Under the pieces are notes generated by a model, which ran no database searches, was not told where the DNA came from, and was given only the letters and a program-made list of their open reading frames with translations. The position numbers and the translations under genes are program-made. A stretch of DNA of 64,000 nucleotides, taken from Paraburkholderia bannensis NBRC 103871. Lineage in GTDB: Bacteria; Pseudomonadota; Gammaproteobacteria; Burkholderiales; Burkholderiaceae. Positions 17,851-26,927 of this stretch are shown in pieces. The DNA lies in NCBI RefSeq assembly GCF_000685015.1, contig NZ_BAYA01000015.1, positions 62,001-126,000 on the forward strand. Reading direction: 5' to 3'. How positions within the stretch are numbered: position 1 is the first letter of the stretch; each line of letters starts with the position of its first letter.

Positions 17851-19545
17851 TTACATGCCCGAGTAATTCGGGCCGCCACCGCCTTCAGGCGTAACCCACA
17901 CGATATTCTGCGAAGGGTCCTTGATATCGCAGGTCTTGCAATGCACGCAGTTCTGCGCGTTGATCTGCAACCGCTGTCCCCCTTCCTCGCTCTCCTCGAC
18001 AAATTCATACACCCCCGCCGGACAATAGCGCGCCTCCGGCCCGGCGTAGCGCGCCAGATTGAGCAGCGTCGGCAGGCTCGCATCCTTGAGCGTCAGATGC
18101 GCGGGCTGATTCTCCTCATGATTCGTATTGCTGATGAATACGCTGGACAGGCGATCAAAGGTCAGCTTGCCGTCCGGTTTGGGATAGACGATGGGCTTGC
18201 ATTCGCTCGCGGGCTTCAGATATGCGTGATCGGGCTTGTGACGGCGCAGCGTCCACGGCATGCGGCCACGCAGCACGAGTTGCTCGAAGCCGTTCATCAA
18301 CGTGCCGGTCTTCAGGCCATATCTGAACCAGTTCTTGAAGTTGCGATCCTTCTTCAGTTCGGTGTACAGCCAGCTTGCCTCGAAGGCTTCAGGATAGGCC
18401 GACAGTTCGTCATGCCGACGCCCCGCTACGACGGCGGCATAAGCGGCCTCGCCCGCCAGCATGCCGGTCTTGATGGCGGCGTGACTGCCCTTGATACGGC
18501 TGACGTTGAGAAAACCCGCATCGCAGCCCACCAGCGCGCCCCCCGGAAAGACGAACTTCGGCAACGCGCCGATACCGCTCGCGTTGATGGCGCGCGCGCC
18601 GTACGACAAGCGCCGCGCGGTGATTTCGCCCTTGTCGTTCTCGAAGTAGCGGCGAATGCGCGGATGCGTTTTCCAGCGCTGGAATTCCTCGAACGGACCC
18701 AGCCAGGGATTGCTGTAGCCGAGCCCCGTCACGAAACCCACCGCGACCCGGTTGCCGTCCAGGTGATAGAGGAAGCCGCCGCCATAGGTCGCGTTGTCCA
18801 TCGGCCAGCCGGCGGTATGCATGACCTCCCCCGGCCGATGCTGCGCCGGATCGATCTCCCACATTTCCTTGATGCCGAGCCCGAAGCTCTGCGGATCGCG
18901 CCCCGCGTCGAGCCGGAAGCGCTCGATCAACTGCTTGCCGAGGTGGCCGCGCGCGCCTTCGGCAAAGATGGTGTAGCGCGCATGCAGTTCCATGCCCATC
19001 TGGAGGTTAGCGGTGGGCTCGCCGTTCTTGCCGATGCCCATGTTGCCCGTCGCCACGCCCTTGACCGAGCCGTCGTCGTTGTAGAGCACTTCGGCGGCTG
19101 CGAAACCGGGGAAAATCTCGACGCCGAGCGACTCGGCCTGCTGCGCCAGCCATCGGGTCAACGCGCCCAGGCTGATGATGTAATTGCCGTCGTTGTGCGC
19201 GAACGGCGGCAGCAGCAGATTGGGCACGCGCCATGACGATTGCTCGCCGAGAAACACATACGCGTCCTCGGTGACGGGCTGGTTCAGCGGCGCGCCAAGC
19301 GCCTTCCAGTCGGGAAACAGCTCGCTGAGCGCGCGCGGATCCATGATCGCGCCGGAGAGAATATGCGCGCCAGGCTCCGAGCCTTTTTCGAGCACCACCA
19401 CGGATACGTCCTGGCCGTTTCCGGCGGCAAGCTGCTTGATGCGAATCGCCGTGGCGAGGCCGCCGGGGCCCGCCCCGACGATCGCCACGTCGTACTCCAT
19501 GGATTCACGAGGGCCGAACTGGGCCAGAAGGTCTTTGCTGTTCAT
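17851..19545 (-). CDS. electron transfer flavoprotein:ubiquinone oxidoreductase (ETF-QO)
   Basis: A 564-residue full-length ETF-QO that passes electrons from reduced ETF to ubiquinone at the inner membrane. Seen: FAD-binding VAIVGAGPGGLATAIRI near residue 20, LSGAIMDPRAL, the quinone/membrane-surface part with KEMWEIDP and GGGFLYHLDGNRVAVGF, and a C-terminal ferredoxin-like domain. That domain holds four Cys for a 4Fe-4S cluster (RYCPAGVYE and NCVHCKTCDIKDP). It is the last gene of the 26685-17851 minus-strand operon. With EtfBA at 53972 and three acyl-CoA dehydrogenases, the window encodes a complete electron route. ETF-QO is usually a single housekeeping gene, so this is likely a dedicated extra copy. 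Confidence 0.95.
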   Translation of the reverse strand: MNSKDLLAQFGPRESMEYDVAIVGAGPGGLATAIRIKQLAAGNGQDVSVVVLEKGSEPGAHILSGAIMDPRALSELFPDWKALGAPLNQPVTEDAYVFLGEQSSWRVPNLLLPPFAHNDGNYIISLGALTRWLAQQAESLGVEIFPGFAAAEVLYNDDGSVKGVATGNMGIGKNGEPTANLQMGMELHARYTIFAEGARGHLGKQLIERFRLDAGRDPQSFGLGIKEMWEIDPAQHRPGEVMHTAGWPMDNATYGGGFLYHLDGNRVAVGFVTGLGYSNPWLGPFEEFQRWKTHPRIRRYFENDKGEITARRLSYGARAINASGIGALPKFVFPGGALVGCDAGFLNVSRIKGSHAAIKTGMLAGEAAYAAVVAGRRHDELSAYPEAFEASWLYTELKKDRNFKNWFRYGLKTGTLMNGFEQLVLRGRMPWTLRRHKPDHAYLKPASECKPIVYPKPDGKLTFDRLSSVFISNTNHEENQPAHLTLKDASLPTLLNLARYAGPEARYCPAGVYEFVEESEEGGQRLQINAQNCVHCKTCDIKDPSQNIVWVTPEGGGGPNYSGM

Positions 19546-19629
19546 TGCTTTCTACTCATGTGGGACGGTCGTGCTTTGTCGATTGCACGCTTGATTTCAC
19601 GCTTGATTTCACGCTCAAGCCAGCCAGGA

Positions 19630-20811
19630 TCAAATGACGTTGCGCTGCCGCAGTCCGGCGATGGCCTGGGCGTCGTAACCGGCAGCGGCCAGAATCTCGT
19701 CGGTGTGCTCGCCCGTCAGCGGAGCCCGCGTGCGGATCTCGGGCGGGGTGCGCGACAGCGAGACAGGCGTGGCGAAAATCGGCACCTTTTTCGGCGCGCC
19801 GGGGTAGTCCATCCAGTGAATCAGATTGGCGGCTTCGATGGTCTTGTCCTGGAGCGCCTCGCGCGGCGAATTGACAGGGCCAGCGGGAATGCGCGCGCGT
19901 TCGAGTTGCGCCAGTGCTTCGGCTTGCGAGAGATCCAGGCACCACGCCGACATCACCTCGCTCAGAAACTCGCCGTGCTCGCCGCGCAGCCGGTCATCGG
20001 CAAAGCGTGGATCGTCGAGCAGTTCGGGGCGGCCTACGAGTTGCGTCCAGCGTTTGAACATCGGGCGCCCGATCACCTGAGTAATGAACCAGCCGTCTTT
20101 CGCCTTGAAGATGTCCGAGGGCGCGTAGCTGGACGCGCGGTTCAGCGTGGCGGCGCGGTCGAGGCCCAGCAGCGCTTCCTCGATCAGCGCGCCGCTGGCC
20201 ATGTTCAGCCCCGTGCACAGCAGCGATGCGCTCACCTCCTGCCCCGTCCCGCTGCGCTGACGCTCATAAAGCGCGAGTACGGTGCCCAGCGCGCAGGAAA
20301 AGGCGGTGGCGAAATCCACCACGGGCACCATCGCCTTTTGCGGCTGATCCGGCGTACCCGCGATATGCACCGCGCCGCTCAACGCCTGGCCCACACCGTC
20401 GAAGCCCGGGCGGTCGCGCACCGCCTCGCTGTTGCCGAACGCGTTGGCGGCCACGAGGATGATGTCGGGCTTGATGCGGCACAGGCTCTCGTAGTCGAGC
20501 CCGAGGCTCGCGAGCGTGCGCGGCGGCATGTTGGCGATCACCACGTCGGCGTCGGCCACCAGCCTGCGCACGATCTCGCGGCCTTCCTCGCTATCGAGAT
20601 CCAGCGTCATGGAGCGCTTGTTGCGGTTGACCTGCAAAAACAACGCGCCTTCACCCTGTTCCGTGACAGGGACGATGAAGCGGTCTTCGCCGCCGCCCAC
20701 GCGGTCGATGCGGATGACTTCGGCGCCATAGTCCGCCAGCAGCGCCGAGCAGTACGGCCCGGCAATAAAGCGGCCAAAGTCGAGAACCTTGATTCCTTCA
20801 AGCACTTTCAT
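19630..20811 (-). CDS. CoA-transferase family III (CaiB/BaiF)
   Basis: A 393-residue family III CoA-transferase. The start LEGIKVLDFGRFIAGPYCSALLADYGAEVIRI is canonical. The catalytic Asp that forms the acyl-anhydride in this family aligns with Asp166 in VPVVDFATA. QVNRNKRSMTLDL and LALYERQRSGTGQEV are also typical. It likely activates a carboxylic acid by CoA transfer from a donor acyl-CoA. It lies between the IclR gene and ETF-QO in the 26685-17851 operon, which also encodes an ATP-dependent acyl-CoA synthetase, so two activation routes exist side by side. Confidence 0.92.
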   Translation of the reverse strand: MKVLEGIKVLDFGRFIAGPYCSALLADYGAEVIRIDRVGGGEDRFIVPVTEQGEGALFLQVNRNKRSMTLDLDSEEGREIVRRLVADADVVIANMPPRTLASLGLDYESLCRIKPDIILVAANAFGNSEAVRDRPGFDGVGQALSGAVHIAGTPDQPQKAMVPVVDFATAFSCALGTVLALYERQRSGTGQEVSASLLCTGLNMASGALIEEALLGLDRAATLNRASSYAPSDIFKAKDGWFITQVIGRPMFKRWTQLVGRPELLDDPRFADDRLRGEHGEFLSEVMSAWCLDLSQAEALAQLERARIPAGPVNSPREALQDKTIEAANLIHWMDYPGAPKKVPIFATPVSLSRTPPEIRTRAPLTGEHTDEILAAAGYDAQAIAGLRQRNVI

Positions 20812-20845
20812 TGTTGTCTCGCGTGAAGACCGGCCCGACCCGAAG

Positions 20846-21700
20846 TCAATGACCGATCACGTTGAATTCCGATTGCAGTTCATGCGCCATCGCCAGCAGA
20901 CGCGGCCCCAGTTCGCGCGTGACGCGCGCGCGGCTCATGACGCGGCTCGCGCCGATGCAGACCAGCACAAAGGGCGCGTTCCCCTCCAGCAGAACGGAAG
21001 CGGCCAGGATGCCCAGCTCCGGCTCCCATTCGCCGATCGCGGTGCAATAGCCCGTCTCGCCGACCTGCGCGATGCCCTCCAGAACACGGCGGCGAAGCCT
21101 CGCCCAATCGCGCGGCGTGCGCCTTTCGACGTTCTCGAGCAGATAGCTGCGCTCCAACTCGGGGAGCGCTGCGAGCAGCGACCAGCCCATCGGCGACAGC
21201 GCGATGCCGACCCGCATGCCCACATGGAGCGGCAACATGAACGGCGACGCCACACTGCGCCGGCATTCGAGCACGACGAGATCGAGGCGGTCGCGCACGG
21301 CAAGACACACATGCAGCCCGTGCTGGTGCGCAAACGCCGCCATGCGCTGGGCCGCCAGCCGCTGAATGGCCGAATGCGCGATGGCCGGATAGCCGAGGCC
21401 CAGCACGGCCGCGCACAGCCGGTACTTGCGCTGCACGCTGTCGTACCTCAGATAACCCAGGCTCGCGAGCGACTGGGTGATCCGCGACACCGTGGAGGGC
21501 GGCAGCCCCGTGCGTTGCGCGAGCTGCCCGTTGCCCAGCCAGCGCTCCTGCGGCCCGAAGGCCGCAATCAGCGCGAGCGCACGCACCAGCGGCGTGACCA
21601 CCTTGGTCCCTGGTGAGCGGCTCAGTGCAACCGACAACCGCTCCGCTGGCGCATCGGGCAGCGCGATCTGCACCTCGCTCAGCGGCTGGCCGACGCTCAT
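20846..21700 (-). CDS. IclR-family transcriptional regulator
   Basis: A 284-residue IclR protein with an N-terminal winged HTH (ERWLGNGQLAQRTGLPPSTVSRI, then LGYLRYDSVQRKYRL) and a C-terminal effector domain. Its N-terminus has about 30 residues before the HTH, like the IclR proteins at 28255 and 55899, with which it shares a VTP-LVRALALIAAF-type segment and ELGPRLLAMA at the end. It is embedded within the operon, 13 bp from the synthetase stop, so it is probably transcribed from promoter module P2 at 26709. It is therefore a candidate for autoregulation. The effector is unknown. Confidence 0.9.
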   Translation of the reverse strand: MSVGQPLSEVQIALPDAPAERLSVALSRSPGTKVVTPLVRALALIAAFGPQERWLGNGQLAQRTGLPPSTVSRITQSLASLGYLRYDSVQRKYRLCAAVLGLGYPAIAHSAIQRLAAQRMAAFAHQHGLHVCLAVRDRLDLVVLECRRSVASPFMLPLHVGMRVGIALSPMGWSLLAALPELERSYLLENVERRTPRDWARLRRRVLEGIAQVGETGYCTAIGEWEPELGILAASVLLEGNAPFVLVCIGASRVMSRARVTRELGPRLLAMAHELQSEFNVIGH

Positions 21701-21713
21701 GATCTGGTCTGCG

Positions 21714-23675
21714 TCAGGCCGAAGGCGCCACGGCGCGCACTTCGTCGAGCGCGGCGGGATTGTCGAGCGACGACAGATCGCCCGGCGGCAAACCGCAGTA
21801 CACGCTGCGGATCACGCGGCGCATGATCTTGGAGCTACGCGTCTTCGGCAACTGCTCGACCACATGCACGCGGCCAGGCCGGAACGGACGGCCCAGGCGC
21901 TTGTCCACGTGGCTGGAAACAGCGGCCTCCAGATCTGGGCGCGCGCTCGACGAGCCGGGCTTCGGCACCACGAAGACGACGAGCTTCTGCCCCTTCTGCT
22001 CATCCGCCACGCCGATGGCCGCTGCCTCGGCCACGTCCGGCAGTTCGAGCACCACCTCCTCGACCTCGGCCGGGCCAAGGCGCTTGCCCGCGACCTTGAG
22101 CGTGTCGTCGGAGCGTCCCATCATGAAGTAGTTGCCATCGGCCGTGCGCAGCGCCAGGTCGCCGTGCACCCAGACGCCTGGGATGGTCTGCCAGTAGGTT
22201 TCCAGATAGCGGTCGTCATCGCGCCAGAACGACTGCGTCATGCCGACGAAGGGCGCGCGAATTGCCAGCTCGCCCACTGCGCCAGTCACGCTGTTGCCCG
22301 CCGTATCGACCACATCCACCGCCACGCCGGGCGAAACCGTGTTGAAGCCGCTGGGCGGAATCGGCCGGATCGGCACGCTCGCCAGCAACGCGCCCGACGC
22401 CTCGGTGCCGCCGGTGTAGTTGATGACGGGCGCCGTGCCGTCGCCGAAGCGTTGCAGGAACCAGTTGAAGTGCTCCGGCGCGATGCCCTCGCCCGCCGTG
22501 ATGAGCAGGCGCACGGTGGAGCGCTCGCCCTGCAGCGCCTGCGCCTCGTGGCTCGCCATGCCGCGGATCAACGTGGGTGCGGAGCCGAAGTGGGTGACCT
22601 TGTGGCGCTCGACCACGCGCGACATGCGCGACCAGTCGGGATAGTCAGGCGCACCGTCGTAGCACACCAGTGTCGCGCCGCGCAGCAGCGCGCAGCCCAG
22701 CACGAGGGTGCCCGCGATCCAGCCCATGTCAGCGGGCCAGCAGTACACATCGCCGGGATGCACGTCGAAGTGGATCAGCGAATCGTGTGCGATCTTGATC
22801 GGGAAGCTGCCGTGCGTATGCACGACGCCCTTGGGCTTGCCCGTCGTGCCTGAGGTGTAGATCACCATGAACGGCGTGTCGGGCGTGACTGAGACAGCCT
22901 CAGTACCCTGGCCGCGCGCGGCGCTCGCCGTGTCCTGCCAGTCGAGGTCGCGCGGGTCGGCCGCATGCTGGGCGGCTTCTGCCTCGGCGCGCTTCCAGAT
23001 GACGTGCTCGACCAGCGGCAACTGACGCCACGCGTCGCGCAGCGCGCCCTCCACATCGACCCGCTTCGTACGGCGCGAAAAGCCCGTGGACGCGATGACC
23101 ATGCGCGCCTCGGCGGCTGCCAGGCGGGCCACGATCGCATCGACGCCAAAGCCGCTGAAGAGCGGCACGACCAGCGCGCCCAGATGCACGATCGCCAGCA
23201 GGGAGACCGTGGCCTCGATGCCGTTTTCCATCAGCAGGCCAATGCGGTCGCCGCGTTTGAGGCCGCGCTGCGCGAGGCCCGCCGCGAAGTCGCGCACGCG
23301 CGTCTCCAGTTCCGCGTAGGTCAGCGCGCTAACGCTGCCGTCCTCGCGCTCGGCCACGACCGCCTTTTGTTGCGCCGTGGCGGGATGGCGGGCCCATGCA
23401 TAGATCGTGTTGACCCAGTTGAGCCGCCCGCCCGGGAACCAGCCCGGAAACTGCGGCCCGCGCGACAGATCCACGTAGGCCGTGGGCGGCTCGTCCCAGA
23501 CGAACGCGCACTCGCGCATGACGGTAGTCCAATAACGCTCGGGCTCATCGATCGACACGCGCATCAGTGCTTCATACGAGGGCACGTCCAGCGCCCGCAT
23601 CAGCTTCACGATGCCGGCGTTCTGGAGTTCGCGCTCGCCCGGTTGCCACACGTGGCTTGATTCAGGATTGCTCAT
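21714..23675 (-). CDS. acyl-CoA synthetase (AMP-forming, acetyl/propionyl-CoA synthetase-like)
   Basis: A 653-residue adenylate-forming ligase. Seen: the N-terminal ACS-type extension with PGGRLNWVNTIY, P-loop YTSGTTGKPKGVVHTHG, WPADMGWIAGTLVLG, the adenine-site motif NYTGGTEASG, HGDLALRTADGNYFMMGRSDDTLK (seen as separate blocks), and the C-terminal lysine region PKTRSSKIMRR. It converts a carboxylate, ATP and CoA to acyl-CoA, AMP and PPi. The overall form (about 650 residues) is that of acetyl/propionyl/acetoacetyl-CoA synthetases, but the substrate cannot be fixed. It is co-transcribed with thiolase, SDR and MaoC, giving a complete beta-oxidation set when combined with the acyl-CoA dehydrogenase at 26928. 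Confidence 0.92.
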   Translation of the reverse strand: MSNPESSHVWQPGERELQNAGIVKLMRALDVPSYEALMRVSIDEPERYWTTVMRECAFVWDEPPTAYVDLSRGPQFPGWFPGGRLNWVNTIYAWARHPATAQQKAVVAEREDGSVSALTYAELETRVRDFAAGLAQRGLKRGDRIGLLMENGIEATVSLLAIVHLGALVVPLFSGFGVDAIVARLAAAEARMVIASTGFSRRTKRVDVEGALRDAWRQLPLVEHVIWKRAEAEAAQHAADPRDLDWQDTASAARGQGTEAVSVTPDTPFMVIYTSGTTGKPKGVVHTHGSFPIKIAHDSLIHFDVHPGDVYCWPADMGWIAGTLVLGCALLRGATLVCYDGAPDYPDWSRMSRVVERHKVTHFGSAPTLIRGMASHEAQALQGERSTVRLLITAGEGIAPEHFNWFLQRFGDGTAPVINYTGGTEASGALLASVPIRPIPPSGFNTVSPGVAVDVVDTAGNSVTGAVGELAIRAPFVGMTQSFWRDDDRYLETYWQTIPGVWVHGDLALRTADGNYFMMGRSDDTLKVAGKRLGPAEVEEVVLELPDVAEAAAIGVADEQKGQKLVVFVVPKPGSSSARPDLEAAVSSHVDKRLGRPFRPGRVHVVEQLPKTRSSKIMRRVIRSVYCGLPPGDLSSLDNPAALDEVRAVAPSA

Positions 23676-23699
23676 GATCTGTATTCCGTCTTCGATGTT

Positions 23700-24908
23700 T
23701 TATACGGCGCGCTCGACGATCATGGCGATGCCCTGGCCGCCGCCGATGCACATCGTCTCCAGGCCATAGCGCGCCTTGCGGCGCTGCATCTCGTGCAGCA
23801 GCGTGGTCATGATGCGCACGCCCGTCGCGCCCACCGGATGACCCAGCGAAATGCCCGAGCCGTTGACGTTCAGGCGATCTTCCAGCGCCTCCATCGAACT
23901 GCCCCAACCCGAGACGCAGGCCAGCGCCTGGCAGGCGAAGGCTTCGTTGAGTTCGATCAGATCCATCTGGTCGAAGGTCAGCCCCGTGCGGGCGAGCAGC
24001 TTCTGCACCGCAGGCACCGGGCCGATCCCCATACGCGCGGGGTCGCAGCCCGCCGCCGCCCAGCCGACCAGCCAGCCCATCGGCGTCAAGCCCAGTTCTT
24101 CGAGCTTGTCTTCCGCGACGATCAGGCAAGCGGCGGCCGCGTCGTTCTGCTGGCAGGCGTTGCCCGCCGTGACCACGCCGTCCTTCATGACGGGCTTGAG
24201 CCTGGCGAGGCTCTCTGCCGTCGTCTCGCCGCGCACGCCCTCGTCCTTGCTCACGATCACGGGGTCGCCCTTGCGCTGCGGCACGGCCACGGACACGAGT
24301 TCCGCGTCCAGCTTGCCCGCCGCCTGAGCCGCCGCCGCGCGCTGATGGCTGCGCGCAGCGAAGCGGTCGGACGCTTCGCGCGAGATGCCATATTCGCGCG
24401 CCAGCGTCTCCGCCGTCTCGATCATGCCGCTGATGCGGCCAAAACGCTCCTCCGGCTGCGAGCGCTCGCGGCCGCGATCCAGACGGTCATGAAATTTGAC
24501 CGAGCCCGCGCGTTTGCCCCAGCGCATATCGGTGGTGTAGTACTCGACGTTGCTCATGCTTTCCACGCCGCCCGCCAGCACGACATCGGCCGCGCCGGTC
24601 TGCACCATCATGGCCGCCGTGGCGATTGCCTGCACGCCGCCGCCGCAGCGCCGGTCGAGCTGCATGCCCGCCACCTCGATCGGCAGGCCGGCCTGCAATG
24701 CGACCCAGCGGCCCGTGCACGGCGTTTCCCCGCTGGCATAACTCTGGGCGAACACGACGTCGTCGATTCGCGCTGCGTCGATGCCGGTGCGCGACACGAT
24801 CTCGCGCGCCACGGTTGCGCCCAGTTCCTCGACGGGAACGCCCTTCAACGCCCCGCCGAATGCGCCCACGGGCGTGCGCAGCGGGGAGACGATGGCTGCT
24901 CGTTTCAT
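23700..24908 (-). CDS. thiolase (acetyl-CoA acetyltransferase family)
   Basis: A 402-residue thiolase. The start ATG 24908 opens with KRAAIVSPLRTPVGAFGG, the usual family N-terminus; the open frame continues upstream to 25091 without conserved sequence. The nucleophilic Cys is Cys88 in LDRRCGGGVQ. The second pair is His357 in SLGHPVGATG and Cys387 in CIGGGQG, and LNEAFACQ is present. All catalytic residues are in place. Role: thiolytic cleavage of a 3-ketoacyl-CoA. Part of the 26685-17851 operon; the 25-bp spacing to the synthetase supports co-transcription. Confidence 0.92.
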   Translation of the reverse strand: MKRAAIVSPLRTPVGAFGGALKGVPVEELGATVAREIVSRTGIDAARIDDVVFAQSYASGETPCTGRWVALQAGLPIEVAGMQLDRRCGGGVQAIATAAMMVQTGAADVVLAGGVESMSNVEYYTTDMRWGKRAGSVKFHDRLDRGRERSQPEERFGRISGMIETAETLAREYGISREASDRFAARSHQRAAAAQAAGKLDAELVSVAVPQRKGDPVIVSKDEGVRGETTAESLARLKPVMKDGVVTAGNACQQNDAAAACLIVAEDKLEELGLTPMGWLVGWAAAGCDPARMGIGPVPAVQKLLARTGLTFDQMDLIELNEAFACQALACVSGWGSSMEALEDRLNVNGSGISLGHPVGATGVRIMTTLLHEMQRRKARYGLETMCIGGGQGIAMIVERAV

Positions 24909-25014
24909 TTGAATTGCCTCTTGAATCACTGAAGAGTTTCGACGCCAGCGCCGGTTTGCCCTGCGCTGGCCGTTGTCATGAATGTTCGTCCTGAACGTCG
25001 ATGCGCGTTCGCAA

Positions 25015-25764
25015 TCAGCCGTAGCGGCCGCCCGTGACGTGCAGCACTTCGCCGCTGATGAAGCCCGCGCGCTCACTGGCGAGAAACGCAACGGCGTCGG
25101 CGATATCGTCGGGGCGTCCCACCCGCTTGATCGGCTGCGCGGCCACGGCGCGCTCCTTGATGGTTTCGTAGGTCGGCAGCGCCTGCACCATTTCCGTTTC
25201 CATGAAACCCGGCGCCACGCAGTTGGCCGTGATGCCGTAGCGGCCTTCCTCCATCGAAAGCGCCTTCGCCATGCCGATCAACCCGGCCTTCGCGGCGGAG
25301 TAATTCGCCTGCGTCGGGTTACCCAGATGCGCGCGCGAACTGATGTTGATGAGACGCCCCCAGCCCTGCTCGATGAAATGCGGCATGACTGCTTTCGCGG
25401 CCAGAAAAGCACCCTTGAGCATGACCGTCATGACAAAGTCCCAGTCGTCCTCGCTCATCTTGACGAGGTACTTGTCGCGCGGCGCGCCAGCGTTGTTGAC
25501 CAGAATATGCACGCCGCCGAAATGCGCCACGGTTTCATCGACCAGACGCTGCACGTCGGCGGCCTGTGTGATATCGCCTACCACGCAGTGCGCGGCCAGG
25601 CCTTCGTCCCGCAGCGTTTTCGCGGTCGCCTGCGCGAGTTCCCCGTTGATATCGGTGATAACGACGCTCGCGCCTTCCTGTGCGAGCCTGCGCGCCGTGG
25701 CGGCGCCCAGTCCGCGTGCCGAACCGGTGACAATCGCCACCTTGCCGCTCAAACCCAGATCCAT
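25015..25764 (-). CDS. short-chain dehydrogenase/reductase (FabG-like, probable 3-hydroxyacyl-CoA dehydrogenase)
   Basis: A 249-residue classical SDR. Seen: cofactor motif TGSARGLGAATA near residue 13, Asp in VVITDINGE (favours NAD), NNAGAP, catalytic Ser in INISSRAHLG, YSAAK, and C-terminal FISGEVLHVTGG. It is placed between MaoC hydratase and thiolase, so oxidation of a 3-hydroxyacyl-CoA to the 3-keto form is the natural reading. A weak half-operator (CTAAC at about 25778) lies before the start. Confidence 0.92.
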   Translation of the reverse strand: MDLGLSGKVAIVTGSARGLGAATARRLAQEGASVVITDINGELAQATAKTLRDEGLAAHCVVGDITQAADVQRLVDETVAHFGGVHILVNNAGAPRDKYLVKMSEDDWDFVMTVMLKGAFLAAKAVMPHFIEQGWGRLINISSRAHLGNPTQANYSAAKAGLIGMAKALSMEEGRYGITANCVAPGFMETEMVQALPTYETIKERAVAAQPIKRVGRPDDIADAVAFLASERAGFISGEVLHVTGGRYG

Positions 25765-25791
25765 TTTCCAGACTCCTAACTATTGTGATGT

Positions 25792-26685
25792 TCAGGTCAG
25801 ATCGACCCGCGCGTTGTTCAAGACGATCACGCCGCGCTCAAGCGCCGTGACGCGCAGCGACACCGTGCTGCCACGCACCCACATCTCGGTGCGCAGCGTG
25901 TCGCCGGGCCACGCCGGTGCGGTGAAGCGCACGCGCATGCCGGTGAAATGCGTGTCGTCGTAAGCCAGCACCGCGCGCAGCACGGCATGCGCCGCCACGC
26001 CCATGAGCGCCATGCCGTGCAGGATCGGGCGAGCGAAACCCGCCGCCGCCGCAACGGCCGGATCGGCATGCAAGGGATTCAGATCGCCGCTCAAGCGATA
26101 GATCAAGGCGAGCTGGGCGGGCGTGGCCAGATCGCACACGAAATCGGGCGCGCCCTCGGGCATCGCGTGCGGTGCAGGCGGCGCGCCCGCGCTGCCGCCT
26201 TCGCCAAAACCGCCGTCGCCGCGCAGCAGGCTCAACTGCGTCACGGTGGCGAGCAGCTGGCCCGTTTCGGCATCGGCAATCTCGCGCGTTTGCTGCAGGA
26301 AAGCGCCTTTGCCCTCCCCTTTGTCCCACAGGCCGGTGATGCGGGTCGCGCCCTTGACGCGGCCGCTGGCAGGTAGCGGCGCATGGAGGCGGATTTCCTG
26401 CTCGGCATGCAAAAGCTTTTGCCAGGTGATGCCGGTATCGGGCTCGCGCGCCCAGAAACCCGGATAAGCCAATACGTTGGCCATCGTCGGCACGGCGCGC
26501 AGCGACTCGCCGTCCTTGCCCTCGTAGACATAGCGCAATTGCCCGGCGTCGAGCGGATCGGTGCCCAGGCCCAGACCCAACGCGTAGAGCTGGGTATCGC
26601 GCCGGGAGAACGCGTGTTCGACGACAGGAAACGGACGTGCCAGAAGTTGGGCGGGATTGAGCGACGTGGTGGGCATGACAGACAT
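25792..26685 (-). CDS. MaoC-like double hot-dog enoyl-CoA hydratase (hydratase 2 type)
   Basis: A 297-residue protein with two hot-dog halves, like eukaryotic MFE-2 hydratase 2 and bacterial ChsH-type proteins. The C-terminal half holds the active-site signature YRLSGDLNPLHADPAVAAAAGF followed by RPILHG, with the catalytic Asp and His. The N-terminal half is degenerate. It hydrates a trans-2-enoyl-CoA, typically to the (3R)-hydroxyacyl-CoA, and often handles bulky or branched chains. It is first gene of the minus operon and follows promoter module P2. ATG 26685 is used; an ATG three codons later is equally possible. Confidence 0.9.
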   Translation of the reverse strand: MSVMPTTSLNPAQLLARPFPVVEHAFSRRDTQLYALGLGLGTDPLDAGQLRYVYEGKDGESLRAVPTMANVLAYPGFWAREPDTGITWQKLLHAEQEIRLHAPLPASGRVKGATRITGLWDKGEGKGAFLQQTREIADAETGQLLATVTQLSLLRGDGGFGEGGSAGAPPAPHAMPEGAPDFVCDLATPAQLALIYRLSGDLNPLHADPAVAAAAGFARPILHGMALMGVAAHAVLRAVLAYDDTHFTGMRVRFTAPAWPGDTLRTEMWVRGSTVSLRVTALERGVIVLNNARVDLT

Positions 26686-26708
26686 GGCAGCGTTGAGGAT
26701 TAGCCCCC

Positions 26709-26762
26709 ACGATGAAACCGGCCGCTTTCCCGGTCAACGGGTTTGCACCGAGCGTTCCGTAC
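26709..26762 (-). promoter_or_regulatory. activator-type promoter module P2 (GTACGGAAC-N16-TTGACC-N17-CATCGT)
   Basis: Read on the minus strand: GTACGGAAC at 26762-26754, TTGACC at 26737-26732 after exactly 16 bp, and a weak -10-like CATCGT at 26714-26709 after 17 bp. It points at the MaoC gene 24 bp away and hence the seven-gene operon to 17851. The divergent acyl-CoA dehydrogenase at 26928 could share the site. Confidence 0.65.
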
Positions 26763-26927
26763 CTTGGCACGACGCACGGGCGCCAACGTAGGTGCCGCAT
26801 CGCGAACGGCTCTTGCCAGGCGCATCGACGCCATTCCATTTCCCGGAACAGGCGCAGCAAAAGCGTTGCCTCGCTCGCAGGGCTGACGCAGCATGAGCCA
26901 TCTTCATTCATCGATTGAACAGCCGAC

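Noticed and set aside
17941-19236. 431-codon plus-strand frame inside the ETF-QO region
   Set aside because: Antisense shadow of ETF-QO, which is full length with all motifs.
25770-25790. CTAACTATTGTGAT before the SDR gene as a TetR-type operator
   Set aside because: Only the left arm matches, so it is below the standard of the other six sites.
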